Positions 26,401-39,525 of a stretch of 64,000 nucleotides of DNA are shown here, piece after piece. Position numbers and translations under genes: made by a program. Numbering within the stretch: the stretch's first letter is position 1; the number at the start of each line of letters is the position of its first letter. The notes below the pieces were generated by a model. The model ran no database searches. It was given only the letters and a program-made list of their open reading frames with translations, and was not told the DNA's origin. Origin of the DNA: Agrostemma githago (lineage: Eukaryota; Streptophyta; Magnoliopsida; Caryophyllales; Caryophyllaceae); assembly GCA_958450325.1 (NCBI GenBank), contig OY288259.1:21508734-21572733 (forward strand). The letters run 5' to 3'.

Positions 26401-27026
26401 GTCATGATATTGTCTTTTGGGATAACTCTCTCGAGCAGGGCAGCAATACCATCGACACAAGCAAAGGGTAGGTTGAACTCACATTTAAGGCTAACTACCA
26501 TAGATGCGACTTATAACAAAGTCACATCGCACCCTCCGTATAACGGTTTCTCCGAAGCGTCCAACATGTCAAAAAACGCATTTGCTCGTGGGTTAGGCTC
26601 TTGTGGGTTTGGTGAGTCTTGTGGGTTGGGTGAGTCTCGTGGGTTAGGTGAGTCGTTATTCCCATATGTGTTCTCGTTGTTAAACAAGTTGCACTCCACA
26701 ACGTCAACTATCATACCTCTCAATCCCCCCTCATTTTGATGGTTTTCGGGTTCCTCAGACTGAGATGGCTCACCATGGCAAATCCAATTATAGTAATCAG
26801 GTGAAAAACCACCATAGATGACATGTTCCTTAACTACAAGGACCTCAAAAATTTTTAGGTTCTTGCATTTAGTACACGGACACCTAACCTCCCCCCTCGA
26901 TGCATAATCTACTGACTTTTTAGCAACCTCGGCAAATGATTCAACACCCCTCAAAAATTCGACGGTGGGACGTCTCTTCTTATCAAGTCTTCTCTCATAC
27001 ATCCATTTTCGTTCAATTCTCTTCAT
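23433..27026 (-). pseudogene. TNP2-like CACTA transposase, broken by in-frame stops
   Basis: First gene of the CACTA element. It starts at ATG 27026. An N-terminal Cys-containing transposase-associated domain (CPCTKC) is followed by a transposase_21 core (CSDGCMLFWK, LWTINDFPAYGMLS, WFDYHRQFL). Then comes a DUF4218-like block (ILCKLEMIFPPSFYNSMEHL and PVQYRWMYPFERY), a DUF4216-like block (EVNHTRKYPAYDPFILAHQ) and an acidic tail to 23433. An intron at 24622-24708 joins PFER to FLNH in frame. The frame is open across all domains except for stops at 26511-26513 (TAA), 25656-25658 (TGA, at the Trp that normally follows MLSG) and 23649-23651 (TAG, before the acidic tail). The last could be a natural end. 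No frameshift was seen. The cleavage enzyme is therefore probably not made in full length. Confidence 0.88.
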
Positions 27027-27904
27027 TTTCTATGTTCAAAAAATATATATACCAAATTAAAGTTTAATTTCCCTAACTTAATTTAGAACTTACTAAACGA
27101 AAATTTAATCACCATTTAACTTAAACTTAATTTTCCTAACTTAATTTCCATAAATGAGTCTCCTCAATTTAATCACTAATACGTCAAAGTAAACCCAATT
27201 TTTAATTTGCAAATGTCTTATTAATTTTTAATTGACCTTACAAAAATTAGTCACCGAATTTAATCACAAATGTAATCACAATTTAATCCCAATTTACAAA
27301 AACCCTACCTACTTTATCAATGTAATCCCAATTCAACCGAACAAAACACAACAATTCATGGCTTAGGTCACACAGAAACAGATAAACAGGTCAAAGAAGG
27401 TCAAATTTTCGGATGCAGATATCAAAATTCCGAAAGCGCCGCTAACACCTATTTACAACCCCGATCAGGATAGAAGTTATTTCGGGAAAATCCAGCATTA
27501 TTACGACACTTTTTGTTCCGTCCTAAGTCACACAAAACCTCACGGAAGGCCCTAAAGGTCATTCTATCTCAATTCAACCAAATTCATCAAACCCTAATCA
27601 AAATTGTGATGGGCAAAACTAATCAACCTAATCGAATTTGACCTAAACTAATCAACCTAATCAAAATTTAGACCTAAACAATATTTACTAGAAAACTATC
27701 AATAAATAACGATAACAATAAAAAAAACAATAACTAATTATAACGAATAAGAACTAAGTAAGTAAGAAAACATACCAAAGATTAATAAGAAGTAGGAAAA
27801 ATGGAGGAGAGGAAGGGAGAATAGGCTCGGCGAGGAGAGGAAGAGAGGGTTTAGAGAGTAGTTTTTTTTTAGAGAGTGAAGGGGGAGAGGGGGGTGGGCG
27901 GGTA
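27027..27904 (-). other. CACTA 5' leader and promoter region, no gene
   Basis: AT-rich non-coding sequence between the TNP2-like start and the right subterminal array. The minus-strand promoter and untranslated leader should lie here. No clear TATA box could be chosen. Confidence 0.5.
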
Positions 27905-28141
27905 TTTGTCGCCAAAATCACCCAGACAGGCATCCACTATCGGACGCCAAAGGTGGACGCCAGCTACTCCTAATTGGCGTCCCACAGTGGACGCCATTAG
28001 TGGTATATGGCGTCCGCCTGTGGACGCCCGTCGGCCTGAATTTCGTCCTACCCAAATTCAGTCGGACGCCAAGTTTGGCGTCTGACTGTGGATGCTCGTT
28101 TGTTTTTTCAGACGCCATGTAGGCATCCATATGCCCAGGAC
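27905..28141. repeat. CACTA right subterminal repeats
   Basis: Dense copies of GGACGCC / GGCGTCC in both orientations, mirroring those at 155-400. These are the expected TNPA-type binding sites and overlap the transposase promoter end. Confidence 0.8.
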
Positions 28142-28181
28142 GCCCACCAGGTTGACGCCCGAGACTGTTTTTCTTGTAGTG
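28142..28181 (-). repeat. CACTA right terminal inverted repeat
   Basis: It ends TTCTTGTAGTG at 28181 and is the reverse complement of 133-172 with two mismatches. It is followed by TATA, as is found before 133. Confidence 0.95.
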
Positions 28182-28639
28182 TATACAACATAAACGGTGT
28201 GATCCTACCACATAATGATTGTGATCCTACAACATAATGAGTATGACTATACAACTTCAACTGTGTGACTATACAACATAATCTCTATGACTATACAACT
28301 AAATTATACTCGTACTTATTTATATTTCAATCATCATTAGCAAAGATGATTACATACACTAATCACTGCAAGAATTTGTGTGATTCTACAATATAATGAG
28401 TGTGACTATACAACATCAACTGTTTGACTGTACAACCTAAAGTGTGTGACTACAAAACTGAAACCGTAAAATGGAAAATAAAAGCTATACAGTCAATTAT
28501 TCTTCAATCATCATTAGCAAAGTCACATTCATAATTAGAAAGATGATTATACATACTAATCAGAGAAAATTATTTAAACATTCATTAAATATTCAATCTT
28601 CATTCATCCATATTCAACCTTCATTTTTTTGTGAATAAT
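28182..28639. repeat. Outer TGTGACTATACAAC repeat between two insertions
   Basis: This continues the repeat of 1-132. It ends in an AT-rich part with TTCATTCATCCATATTCAAC, which is also found at 41120-41160. The last five bases, ATAAT (28635-28639), are the left target duplication of the next retroelement. No gene is present. Confidence 0.75.
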
Positions 28640-29112
28640 TGTAGACACCCAAATTTTGACCGCCAGGTGTCTATAGCAGTTTCCAAAAAACACCCGATGA
28701 TGATCGGACGCTAACGTGCTCTAACGCGCTCGGATACGGGCTCGAAATCAGTAATGTCCGGCATGGGCTTTTAACGGGATACAAGTCTCACAAAACCAAC
28801 CTCAAAACCAGGCCCAGTGGGTCGTTCCGAGTAGAATAAGACTAATTTGGGCCAAAACCGACACCAAAAATAAAACCCGTCTTTTAGCGACCGAGTCAAA
28901 ACCCGGTCAAAGACGTACTCGACACACAAAAACGACCTGGTGCGCTTCCGGAAACTTGCGCCAAATAGCGAAATTCAAAAAATAATCAAAGAGCAATCAA
29001 GGTCAATCATCCCAAAAATAGCTCATCCTAATTGATCCACTCGATCGAGTGGATTGACCCACTCGATCGAGTGGAGCCTCAAAATCCGGACCAGATTCGT
29101 CCTCAAGGGCAC
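28640..29112 (+). repeat. 5' LTR start (plus orientation)
   Basis: The first about 470 bp of the LTR, stopping soon after two tandem CACTCGATCGAGTG palindromes. It is joined directly to an inverted LTR start at 29113. Confidence 0.85.
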
Positions 29113-29503
29113 TAGGATGAGCTATTTTTGGGATGATTGACCTTGATTGCTCTTTGATTATTTTTTGAATTTCGCTATTTGGCGCAAGTTTCCGGAAGCG
29201 CACCAGGTCGTTTTTGTGTGTCGAGTACGTCTTTGACCGGGTTTTGACCCGGTCGCTAAAAGACGGGTTTTATTTTTGGTGTCGGTTTTGGCCCAAATTA
29301 GTCTTATTCTGCTCGGAACGACCCACTAGGCCTGGTTTTGAGGTTGGTTTTGTGAGACTTGTATCCCGTTAAAAGCCCATGCCGGACATTACTGATTTCG
29401 AGCCCGTATCCGAGCGCGTTAGAGCACGTTAGCGTCCGATCATCATCGGGTGTTTTTTGGAAACTGCTATAGACACCTGGCGGTCAAAATTTGGGTGTCT
29501 ACA
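29113..29503 (-). repeat. 3' LTR start (inverted)
   Basis: The reverse complement of 28640-29030 with only a few differences, making a 390-bp-arm hairpin with an 82-bp spacer. It is followed at 29504 by the inverted polypurine tract. Confidence 0.85.
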
Positions 29504-30904
29504 GAGCCCCCACTCTGACTGAGGCTTGGACAAGGCGAAAGTCAGAGTAGCTACCAAGTCAATTAAGACCTGGTAGACTTCTGGTCGGGTCGTTTATAGT
29601 CCATTAGACTTGCGTGAAAGGGCTCGCCAGCCATAGGATAGAAATCATACCTGCTTTGATGATAATAACTCCGTGGGGAATCGGACTTGTCGCATAAGTC
29701 CTGGGTGCGCCTATATGTGGGCCCAACCCGTACCATTCCGGGGAAAATGCCGCCTCGGGCTTTCCACTGGGGAGATATGTGAGCTGCGCGGTCTTGAATT
29801 GTACCTGTATAAGTTACAAAAAAATTTGCATGCAACACGTAGGTGAAACAAATATGACTCGCGCTGGGGAAGAATATTTTTTGAATTTTTGAAAGTTTTG
29901 AAATTTTTGAACTTTGAAAACGAAATCCTGAAAGCAACTCACATGCTAGGTTTTCAAAATGAAAGGGGTAGAAATGAAATTTGCAATTTAAATAGACCGA
30001 AATTTGACCTTGTCGAAAAGGATTTTCTCAAATGGCTAAGTTTTGTAAATTTTAAAATGAGAATTTGAAGAGAGAGGTATACTGACAGATTCGACTCTGG
30101 ACGTGACCGGACGAGTTGACAGACACGACTGAACTCTCGAGGGGTTGGATCGTGACTCGGTAGAGGGGTGGGCCACCTAACAAGACTCTTAAGTTGCGCT
30201 ATTCCGCAGCCTAGGCGAGTGGCAACATGGTCGAATCCTCGGAATGGGAAGGATGCGTTATCGGGGAATTGCAGTAGTCTGTAATGAGACTGCAACTGCA
30301 CAACAGGGCTTAGCAATGTTGTTGTCTAGTGCTCTTGAATTCTTGGTTTCGAGGTATAGGCCCGAAGTGGGCGTTGTCTCGAGTCCTGACAGATTCTTGT
30401 CTTCGACTGAGCCGAGTACTAGGACACACTAAAAGAAAGGAGGCTAGTTTGAAGTCTTTTGGATTATGTGAGTGGATGGAGAACTTCTGTCTAAGAGAAG
30501 CCCCCAGGACGACAAAGCTAGCTGTTGAGAACATGATGGTGTCGTGACCGGAATGATGGCGCTTTTTGAATTTGTGTCAATGTGGGTGGTTGTGCCTTTG
30601 TTGAAAGGCTGCCTACGTATTCACGTGTAGTGAAATCAATCCAAGCCGTAGTTCAGTGGATTGAAAGATATATTATGGTGCCTAGTCTAATAGAACTTTG
30701 TGTGTAACTAGCCATAGCGATGGTGTAGGCTAGGTGCATTCCCAATGATGTCTTGATCAAAGGGCTAGAATGGTTAGGATGTTGATCCTGTGACTGTGAG
30801 CTTTCTCCGGGGTAGCCCCCAGAGGTGGTGTGAACTATTTGAGCATGTTCTATGCCGATCGCAGGTTGAGCTACCGTGTTTGGGGTTGGTTGGATAAGGA
30901 GAAT

Positions 30905-31325
30905 TGGGATGGGATTTAACGAGTTCTGCTCTCGGGGTTTTGATGAGTTTTGCTCTCGGGGATTTGATGAGTTTTGCTCTCGGGGATTTGATGAGTTGTG
31001 ATCTCGGGTCTTTGGTGAGTTTTGATCTCGGGTCTTTGATGAGTTTTGATCTCGGGGATCTGACGAGTTTTGCTCTCAGGGAATTTGATGAGTTGTGATC
31101 TCGGGTCTTTGGTGAGTTTTGATCTCGGGTCTTCGATGAGTTTTGATCTCGGGGATTTGACGAGTTTTTGATCTCGGGTCTTTGGTGAGTTTTGATCTCG
31201 GGGATTTGACGAGTTTTGCTCTCGGGGTTTTGACGAGTTTTTTTCTCGGGATTTTAACGAGTTTTGTTCTCGGGATTTTAGCGAGTTTTGTTCTCGGGAT
31301 TTTAGCGAGTTTTGTTCTCGGGTTT
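30905..31325. repeat. Minisatellite GAGTTTTGATCTCGGG
   Basis: About 420 bp of tandem units of roughly 24-25 bp with the core GAGTTTTG(A/C)TCTCGGG. It is absent at the matching place in the tandem element at 1456-19405. A short Leu/Ser/Asp-rich frame through it is not a gene. Confidence 0.85.
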
Positions 31326-33789
31326 GTGTATGGTGATTGTTAATTCTGTTATGTAAAGGGGAAGTCGAGTAAAATGGCTCGAACTTTGATTGGGATAGGT
31401 TTTGATAATGCGGGATCTGGTTTCCATGTCTGGCCCTAATGGTTAGGGGTATCCTATGGAGCTTGAATCCTCAAAATTCCGGGCTGTCTCTGGCCTGGGT
31501 TTTTGGGAAGGTCTTGAGGGTTGTAATGTGGGAAGGCTGAGTGTGGTGTTAGCTGACCAGCTTGATTGTCACTCCCCTATTGGACGGTATGGGTCTTGAT
31601 AATTTTGAATTGACCGTTTCACTTGAATTGAAAGTTAAGTTCGGTCATGGGTTTCTTGGATATTTTTAATTGGTTGACTCCTTAGCCCCGGTCATGGAAT
31701 TCTTCATTTGGATTGACCGCTTTAACCTCGACGGTGGGTGCCTCTTTTTTTTGACAATGGACTCCTTTTTTTGTTTTGGCCTTTTGCTTCTTTTCTGGAC
31801 TTTTGATTTTTTTTTTTTCCACGGCTACTCCTCCAATGGTGTTGTGGGTGGATATGGGGGTGGGCCCATCGGTTGGATTAGGCTTGTGGAGCTAAACCTT
31901 TGTAAGGTGTAAGCCTAGTTGGTGTTTATGTGAGTGCAACTCGCGATGGAGTACTTTACGGTAAGCATGGTGGTTTGGATCTCGGTATTGTCATCATAAT
32001 TCCGAGCAGGCTTGGTGGGAGTATCGTCCCAAGTTGGGTATTTCTGGCATCAAGTCTATAGAATCACGATGCTTCTTTTTTTTCTTCTGGTCAGACTAAC
32101 ACCTAAGGTAGGGATTGGTTAGTCTCATTGGAGGGGTGTTTATTGTGGGAAATGGGCTTGCCTCCCGTCTTGAACCCAAACTAGGAGACTACCTAGATTT
32201 GTCATAGGATTCGATACCGCTCCTGCTAAGGGAAGTTATGTGGCTGTCTATGCCAGACATGGAACAGGTAAAGGAAAACACGGGTCTCAGTTCCTACATT
32301 CATTATATATGTGCCTATAATAGTTACGTGCATGTGCTCACAGTGTATGATGGTGTTCATCATGTTCTCGGAAACACATAAGGGAAGCATATATGAGAGA
32401 TTGAATATTGAAAGCTGATTTTATTGAATTTTGAAAAGAGGACAGAATGCAAATGACTCTGACTCCGATTTGAAAATGAGGGTGTAGGGTATCCTAGACT
32501 CGAACTCAGACTTAGACTCGAATCGAATCCGGACTTTCGGATGCTCGGTTGGTATATGTTCTATTTGGTAAGGTCCTTGATTGGAGAAAATGACAGGTGC
32601 CACGACTCGCCTAAACTCGACTTTGCGCAAACTCAAGAGAGGGAGTCAAACTAGACATGGCCGGGGTGACGGGTCGACAAAGACTCTTGGACCGGGATAC
32701 TCGAACGTTGACCTAGACGAGGTAACGACCCTGGCTTGGACTCAACGATGAGACTCAACCTGCGCGAGGGTGAGTCCGAAAATGGGGCGACCGTGTTTGA
32801 CCGCGTCACGTGTTCAGACCAACCGTGGTGACCTAAACCTTTAGGATATTCGAGTGCTCGTAGCATATGTACGACTCGAAGAAGGCATCATAAGGACGCC
32901 GGTGTATGATGAACGCAGGGTACCCCTTAAGGTGGTCGTGGTCGAATGCTTGGGTGGAGGGTAGACCCCGGTTGAGACTAAAGTCTCTGATAGTACTCAG
33001 ATGGTGCGGCATCCGAATGACTCGAAAGTGATAGACGTGAGACACCACGTGTAGGACATAACCCTTAGAGCAACCGTGATTGATCGCTCTGCTGAAGGGT
33101 AGCCCCCGAGTGAGATTGTAGGTTTTGTTAAGACTCGAGTGATGGACGAGTGACCCTTAGATGTAAGGATCACGAACCTTTTGTTATAGGCCTATGCCTT
33201 GTAAAAGTTTGACTCGGCCTTGATGAAGGCAGACGGGTAAGAGAAGAAACTTGCGATGTAAGATCGGCAGAGTTCCGACGCTAGAGACCCTTGACTTGAT
33301 CCGAATAAAGACGGCCTTGTGATTAGGGTAGACCCTTATGTTAAAGGAGTTTTGAATTGGGACGACTCGACTAACGGATTGAAAGACGGGCGAAACTCCC
33401 TTAGGAAAGGTCATGGGGACCGTCCTATTAGAGGGAAAGGTCGCGTGAGACTATCTAGCTAGGACTCCAGTGTGTAAACGGGCTTTCCTTGGCAGGAGTA
33501 TGTCCTACGTAGGTGGGCCTTGCCTTAGTCAAATAAGGCGGACGGGGATAGGGAGGAAACCCGTGATGTAAGATCAACGGAGTTTCGACGCTAATGACCT
33601 TCGACGACTTATGACAAGACCCGACGGTGCTAAATACGGGAAGTCCTAAGAAGAGGAAGGTTTTGAAATTGAATTTTTTTGGAAAATCCGAGAGAACTCA
33701 GGGAAGGGCCCGATTTTTTCAAAAAAAATCGAAAAGTGCATCGGGCCCCAAATTTGAAAGCTCGAAAATATTTTCGAGTTTTGAAAAAG

Positions 33790-34400
33790 GCAGAATACCG
33801 GCTAGAAATAGGCTATTTTGAGTAAAATCATAAGTCCTAAATTCGGTATGTGTCCCGGGTTTTGAAAATTGGATATCTTGAAATTTGAAAATTTGAATGT
33901 TGGAAAAAAGAATTTCCGACGATTTGAAAATTGAAGATGAGATCCCGAAGATTTGAAAATTGAAAACGGCATCTCGAAGATTTGAAAGTTGAAAATGGCA
34001 TCACGAGAATTTGAAAATCGAAATTGAATTTTGAAAATTCGGAAATCGAATGGTGGATCGGAAGTTCGAATTTTGGAATGGGCGGCATGCCGGCTAGAAA
34101 ATAGGCTTATTTTGAGTCAAATCTTAAGTCTAAATTTCGGCAGCTTTCCGAGTATTTTGAAAATAGGATATTTTTTGAAAAGATGCACTTTTGGAATTTC
34201 GGAATTTTGAATATCCGAAATGAATTTCCGAAGATTTGAAAATCGAAAGAGGATCCCGACTTTTAAATTTGGCGAAAATGCCGTGAGACCCGAATATTTT
34301 GAAAAGTTGAAAAATTTTGAATTTTTGAAGTGGATAGCATACCGAATAAAAATAGGCTTGTTTTGAGTTAAATCGTAAGTCTTAATTTCGGTAGCACTCC
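33790..34400 (-). repeat. Threefold segmental repeat in the internal region
   Basis: A segment with CCGGCTAGAAAATAGGCTT and a following TTTGAAAATTGAA-rich part occurs at about 33790, 34087 and 34338, spaced 290 and 250 bp. The copies at 1456-19405 have it once per unit (near 4630 and 12360). Confidence 0.65.
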
Positions 34401-34825
34401 GGTTTTTGAAATTTTTTGGAAAGATGTACTTTTTGAAATGACGGTTTTTGAAAACGACACGGAAACCAAGTAGCACATAGTCACGTAAGCATTATGACGA
34501 CACCATGTATGCTTTACACTAAGTCTCGGTCGGTCTATAGAGGGTCTATACCAGTGCTCATAGTCTAGACGAGAAACGGGACGGACTTCCTAAGTCGAGT
34601 TGAGCTTAGAACATGCCGCAAAGTCCATACGAATCGACTATGAACACCTTTAACGTATCCAAGGCGGAATACATCGTGGTATAGTGGGACGTCGGTCACC
34701 AGTACCGGCCCGGAAAAATAGGGGTTATGCATGAACCGTAAAACTAAAACGCATATTGTATTTGTCAAACGATTTCTATTCGAGTCTCACCCTGAGGATG
34801 CCGATGGTTAGGCACTCATCGGTTA

Positions 34826-34844
34826 ATCCCCAGCGGAGTCGCCA
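34826..34844 (-). promoter_or_regulatory. Primer-binding site (minus strand), tRNA-Arg type
   Basis: Read on minus it is TGGCGACTCCGCTGGGGAT, a perfect match to the expected complement of the tRNA-Arg(ACG) 3' end. It lies three bases from the inverted LTR end. Confidence 0.8.
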
Positions 34845-34847
34845 AAT

Positions 34848-35987
34848 TGTGGACATGACGTAGGTCCACCCCGACGCGGCCACGCGCGGGTTTGGGTAGG
34901 CGAATGCACCTCCATATGAGAATGGATTGAATTGAAATTTAAGTCGAAATGGAGTCGCCACCGAATTTTATGGTTATTCGGAACCGTTCGAGCCCACTCT
35001 ATATCGCCATGGACCATACACAAAGTATGGCCCATTTCGGTTTTAGAGTTTATTGGGCTCGTCCCTTTGCATTGCGATACCGATACCATCTATACCGGTA
35101 ATCGTGTAAAGAATGACTCTCGTGCGCCAACGGTTTCGGGCATCCAGAAACCGAGGTTCTGAGTAAGGGGTGAGGGTACGTGTTGGGAAGCCCACTAACG
35201 ACACCCAACCCCGCCCGCACATAGCGGCCTCTACTAAGACATCGTTTGACTTTCTAATATGCGCGTTAGTGATTCGGTGAAATGATATGCAAACAGCGTT
35301 TTAGCTAAGCATGCGAATTAAATGTGAGCTACGTCATTTTAATGCATCTAATTTATTGTCAAAGTGATTTGGCATGCGAGGCTTCATTTATAAACGGTAA
35401 AACGTAAATAAATAAAGCAAAGCAATAATAAATCGGTTACAAATTACACGGGCGGAATACAACCCGGAATTCACAATACAACGAGCAATAAAAGTAGAAT
35501 AATCGAAATATATATAGCCAAAATGATAAGCAATAGTTAGAAACGGACCCGTGTATAAACTAGACCGTGGATCGTGTAAATGGACGAACTTCAATTAAAT
35601 ACATATTATTTTATATATTAATCGAAGGACGGAGATATAGGACCTAGGCGTGGTGCTAGCCCGATCCCAAATCCCGATGCCTTGTCCCAACCTATCATGT
35701 CGATAAATTGGAGTCTAAATTAATTATGCATCGGATACGACTACGGAGTCGTCAACGCAAGATTAATAGTGAGACCGTCGATAAAAGTTGTTTAAGTGAA
35801 GTGCAATGTATGAGTTTAAAAAAAAAAGGATCGCGTGATTGTCTTTACACGTGATGACGAAGTCGTAAAAAAAAAGACGAGGCTCGAATGTTGCATTAAA
35901 GCTCTCGGATTTCTGGGCTACAGGACCCACTCGGTCAAGTCATGGCCTGACTCGGTCGAGTGCGTCCTGAAAGAATACTTAGCTACT
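34848..35987 (-). repeat. 5' LTR end (inverted)
   Basis: About 1.1 kb of the LTR 3' portion on the minus strand, nearly identical to the reverse complement of 39526-40659. It stops just past two palindromes at about 35930-35962. Confidence 0.85.
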
Positions 35988-38900
35988 TTTGGTAATTGTC
36001 AAGTTCTTGTCCACCCTTTGCTCCCCCATCTAATGCACGACTTGTGGCTTATAACAAGCCATTTTCTCTTCATTTACTCATCCATTCACTCACTTAAACA
36101 CTCCTTCAAAGATCCATCTAAAAACCAAAGAAAATCATACAAGTTCTTTTAAGTTCTAAGGTGTTTACACCACCACATCTCAAGAGCACATACTCGTTCT
36201 TTTCCTTACCTTATACTCTTTATTTTTAAGTCTTATTCCTATTATATTTACTAACTTACTTTGTTTGTGTGTCCTTCTAACTTATTCATGAAGAGGAGCA
36301 AGAGGAAGGGGGCTTCGATCTTAGTATATTTGATTTCATAGTTGATCCGGAGAATTGTTAATAGGTAACCTAACTTTTCTTCGCCCTCAAATCTCGTAGT
36401 ATAGTGTTTAGACTCTAACTAACATATAACATCATGTTTAGGACTAAATCATTAGATCACTAAGTTTAAAGTTAACTATTTGTTGATTTATCACTTGACA
36501 ATACATGCTGTAAAATGGATTCTGTGATGTATGATGTATGTTCATGATTTTTCTGTGTAAAATATGTTTCGAATTAGCCTTCTATTCCTTCATGAAAGTT
36601 GTAGATATGAATGTCTACAATATGATAAAAATATGAAAAGTAAGTTTTTATGAAAATATATATTTAGTAATGATTTATTTTGTAAACTGGTACTGTATGA
36701 TTTTATGTACTGTCTGAGAAAATGATATGTTTCGTAATGTTAAACGTTTCTTTTGGACATGAAAAATTTATGTTACGTTCCTGATGATGCCTAGAATGTG
36801 TATCTCAAATTTCATATAAATCCATCATATATATATATTTATTTATAAAATTGTTACTAAAATGGGTCAGATCTGAAAAGAATATTTTATTTAAGAATAT
36901 TTATAAATTATTTTAATCTAAATTTCTGGGTATAAGTTATTTACAAGTATAGGTATCCAAAATAAAATTTTGGTTCACTTTAATGATGTTTAAGTATTTT
37001 AAATGATTTAAAAGAAAGTATTGAAAACCGTACTGTTTTCGTTTTTAATTTGTTAAAAATAATAAACCTTATTATTTTTGAAAAATGACTTTATATCTGA
37101 AAACCTAACTTATAAAAGTATGTTGAGTATGAAAATCAAAACTTAAAAATAACATTTGAAAAATGACTCATTTAGTATGCTTAATAATATTATCGATTTC
37201 GTTATTACTTAAAGTTACTTTTGCAAAACTCTATGTTTTAAGAAATACGATACCTAATAAGGTTAAAAATGATTTTTATAATTACTATTGATTTATTTGA
37301 TGTTTGAAATATTTTACTAAGTATAAATAGGCTTTAAGAGATAAGTATACTTGTACAAATACGAAACCGTATAAAAATACTAAATACGTACACTTGAACA
37401 ATAAATGTACCAAATACTTGTGCCCAAAAAGTATAGAGTACTAAAAGACGAATAACCCAAAAGTACTAAGTTAAACAATGCTTAAATGTGCAAAACAACA
37501 CTTAAACTTTATAATAAGCACTTAAGGACTTATTAGTGACTAAATCAAAACTAAGGATTGACTAGTCTATCTTGGTCAAACTTTCGCTTTCCAAGTCAAT
37601 ATAGACCAAGTCAAGATAAAGGAACTCATCTTAAATAATGTACTTAGAAATAATTGAATCTTTAATCAAATCTCAACTAATGAACGCTTCAAATAATATA
37701 TCTCAAATAAAATGTTCCAAATCTCTTACATCAGTATACTAAAACTATCAGTTAAGATAAATTTTACGACGATTGATATTGTTTGTTAATCTTAAAATCG
37801 ACACACTCAAATTCCATAGGAACAACCGTACTTCTAGTCGGTGTGTTACCTAAGCCGGTGATCAGACACGTTTTTCACGAACGATGTTATCGACACCAAT
37901 CATGGTGAAAAGGAACATGTGCCTTGGCAGTACCCTCTGAGTTGTCTTCACCATTCCATGTTGTAATGACTTGTTCCGAGTCAATACACACCCTACAGAC
38001 CGGTCATCCTTATGGAACCCGGTATTGTTTCATCCCTCTGGACATCAGACATGTGCCCCACGATGACCGCTGAGCTCGATATTCCAGAGACTCTGTCTTT
38101 ATAAGTCACCCAAATTCAGCCTACGTTTCGTGTTGGGCGCTATCTTGGTAAAGTTTAGAAGACGATGCGATAGAAGACAGGTTCGAAAGTAGACTACGAC
38201 ACTCGGAGTCACTGCTCATGGGAGGCCATGATGCATCCTGCCGGTGCGAGAAAATGCTAAGAAGTAAATGGGCAGCCAGCTCTTTATGAGTTTGTCGGTA
38301 GAGTAGTAGTCGTCCAGTTGCCATTGAGGTGCTCGGTTGTGTAAAGGTTCTCTTTCCCGAGACCAAGAGTATGGATTGGGTGTGTGCACATACATAGACA
38401 AGGGCACTGATCAGCTCTCACTCTCTATATCGGATATCTTTGGGGGCGGAATATCTTCGGACCTTTGCCTTAGCAGTGTATGGGACATGTTCGGTTTAGC
38501 GGGGCCTCTGAGTCCGTGCACTTGCGTCCTTCTTCTCCGTATGTCAGTCGACTAAACCGAGTCAATTTAGGTGTTCGATCCTATTGAGCACTAGGGGTGA
38601 GATGTAAACCTCCTAGTATCGATATGATTGGCGGGATTGATGTTCCCATCCGCATTTATGGTGAGATGCAAGCCTTAAGTGTGCATGAGACATTAGTAGT
38701 CACGTCCCGTGCATTATGTGAAAGGAAACCATTGTTTTTAAAAGTAAATGACAACAGTTTTCTAAATCACATGTGCTATTATGCTTTGTCACTGTTCTAT
38801 ACTCTTATGACTAATGATGTGATTGAAATGCTTGATAATGGGAAGTGATGTTTTGTTATATGTCTTGCTTGAATATTGATTATGATTTATATTATGTTCC

Positions 38901-39523
38901 ATACTATTTATATTATGTATGTCTTACTCTATTTTCATATGACACTTCTATGAATCCATGATCTATGCTTTACTGTATTATTCACTTGATACTCATATGA
39001 TGTATGTATTACTTTATTCTATATAACCTACATGTCTTATATATTTAAATTGATTCACATGTTAACTGAAATCACTTCATGTGTATCTCACATTGTATAC
39101 ATGTCGATTTGTAATGTGACATGTCTGCCTATCTGTTAATTAGATAACCTAAATGTTGTACTACATTGATTATTCGGGGCCGTGTTAGAAGGACGGTTAG
39201 GTTACTCCCACTAAGTGGGATAGTTTTGTATTTTTGTAAATTTTGCAGGATGTCAAATTACTGGGCTTACAGGGGAAACGTGTGCAAGTGAGAGTAGTCT
39301 TGCTTAATTTTGAGTTTTCTGTTAACCTGTCCACATGTAACCCTAAACATTATCAAGCTCGTACTTTAGTTGTAATTCGTTTTATGATATTGTAAGTGAC
39401 GATCGGTTCTTGTATTAATGAAAGACTCACTCGGAGTTAACGGTTTTAAGTTTTACCACTTTTTACTACTTAATTATTTTCCGCCTTGTTAATTAATGTC
39501 ATTAGAAGAACCGGGTTGTTACA
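35988..39523 (+). mobile_element. Truncated LTR of another family at the inversion junction
   Basis: The right end reads CCGGGTTGTTACA, a typical LTR 3' end resembling GGGGATTACA of the solo LTR at 401-21258. The left end does not show the expected TGTAACAACCC start, and no target duplication is found (GCAGT follows the right end). It is therefore cut on the left. The 3.5 kb are AT-rich with no recognisable coding sequence. Confidence 0.55.
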
Positions 39524-39525
39524 GC

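Larger units (their letters stand above)
29504..34847 (-). other. Internal region, inverted, non-coding
   Basis: Co-linear on the minus strand with the internal regions at 4162-9045 and 11894-16770. Two additions are visible: a minisatellite at 30905-31325 and three copies of a segment near 33790, 34087 and 34338 that is single in the other copies. The conserved ATACGTAGGCAGCC block is at 30589-30655. No retroviral protein motif is found. Confidence 0.8.

Noticed and set aside
30904..31325. Possible CRISPR-like spaced repeats
   Set aside because: The units are directly tandem without unique spacers, and the genome is a plant's. It is a minisatellite.
35835..36152. 105-residue frame across the inverted LTR and the neighbouring insertion
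   Set aside because: It spans a rearrangement junction and has no domain. It is a chance frame.
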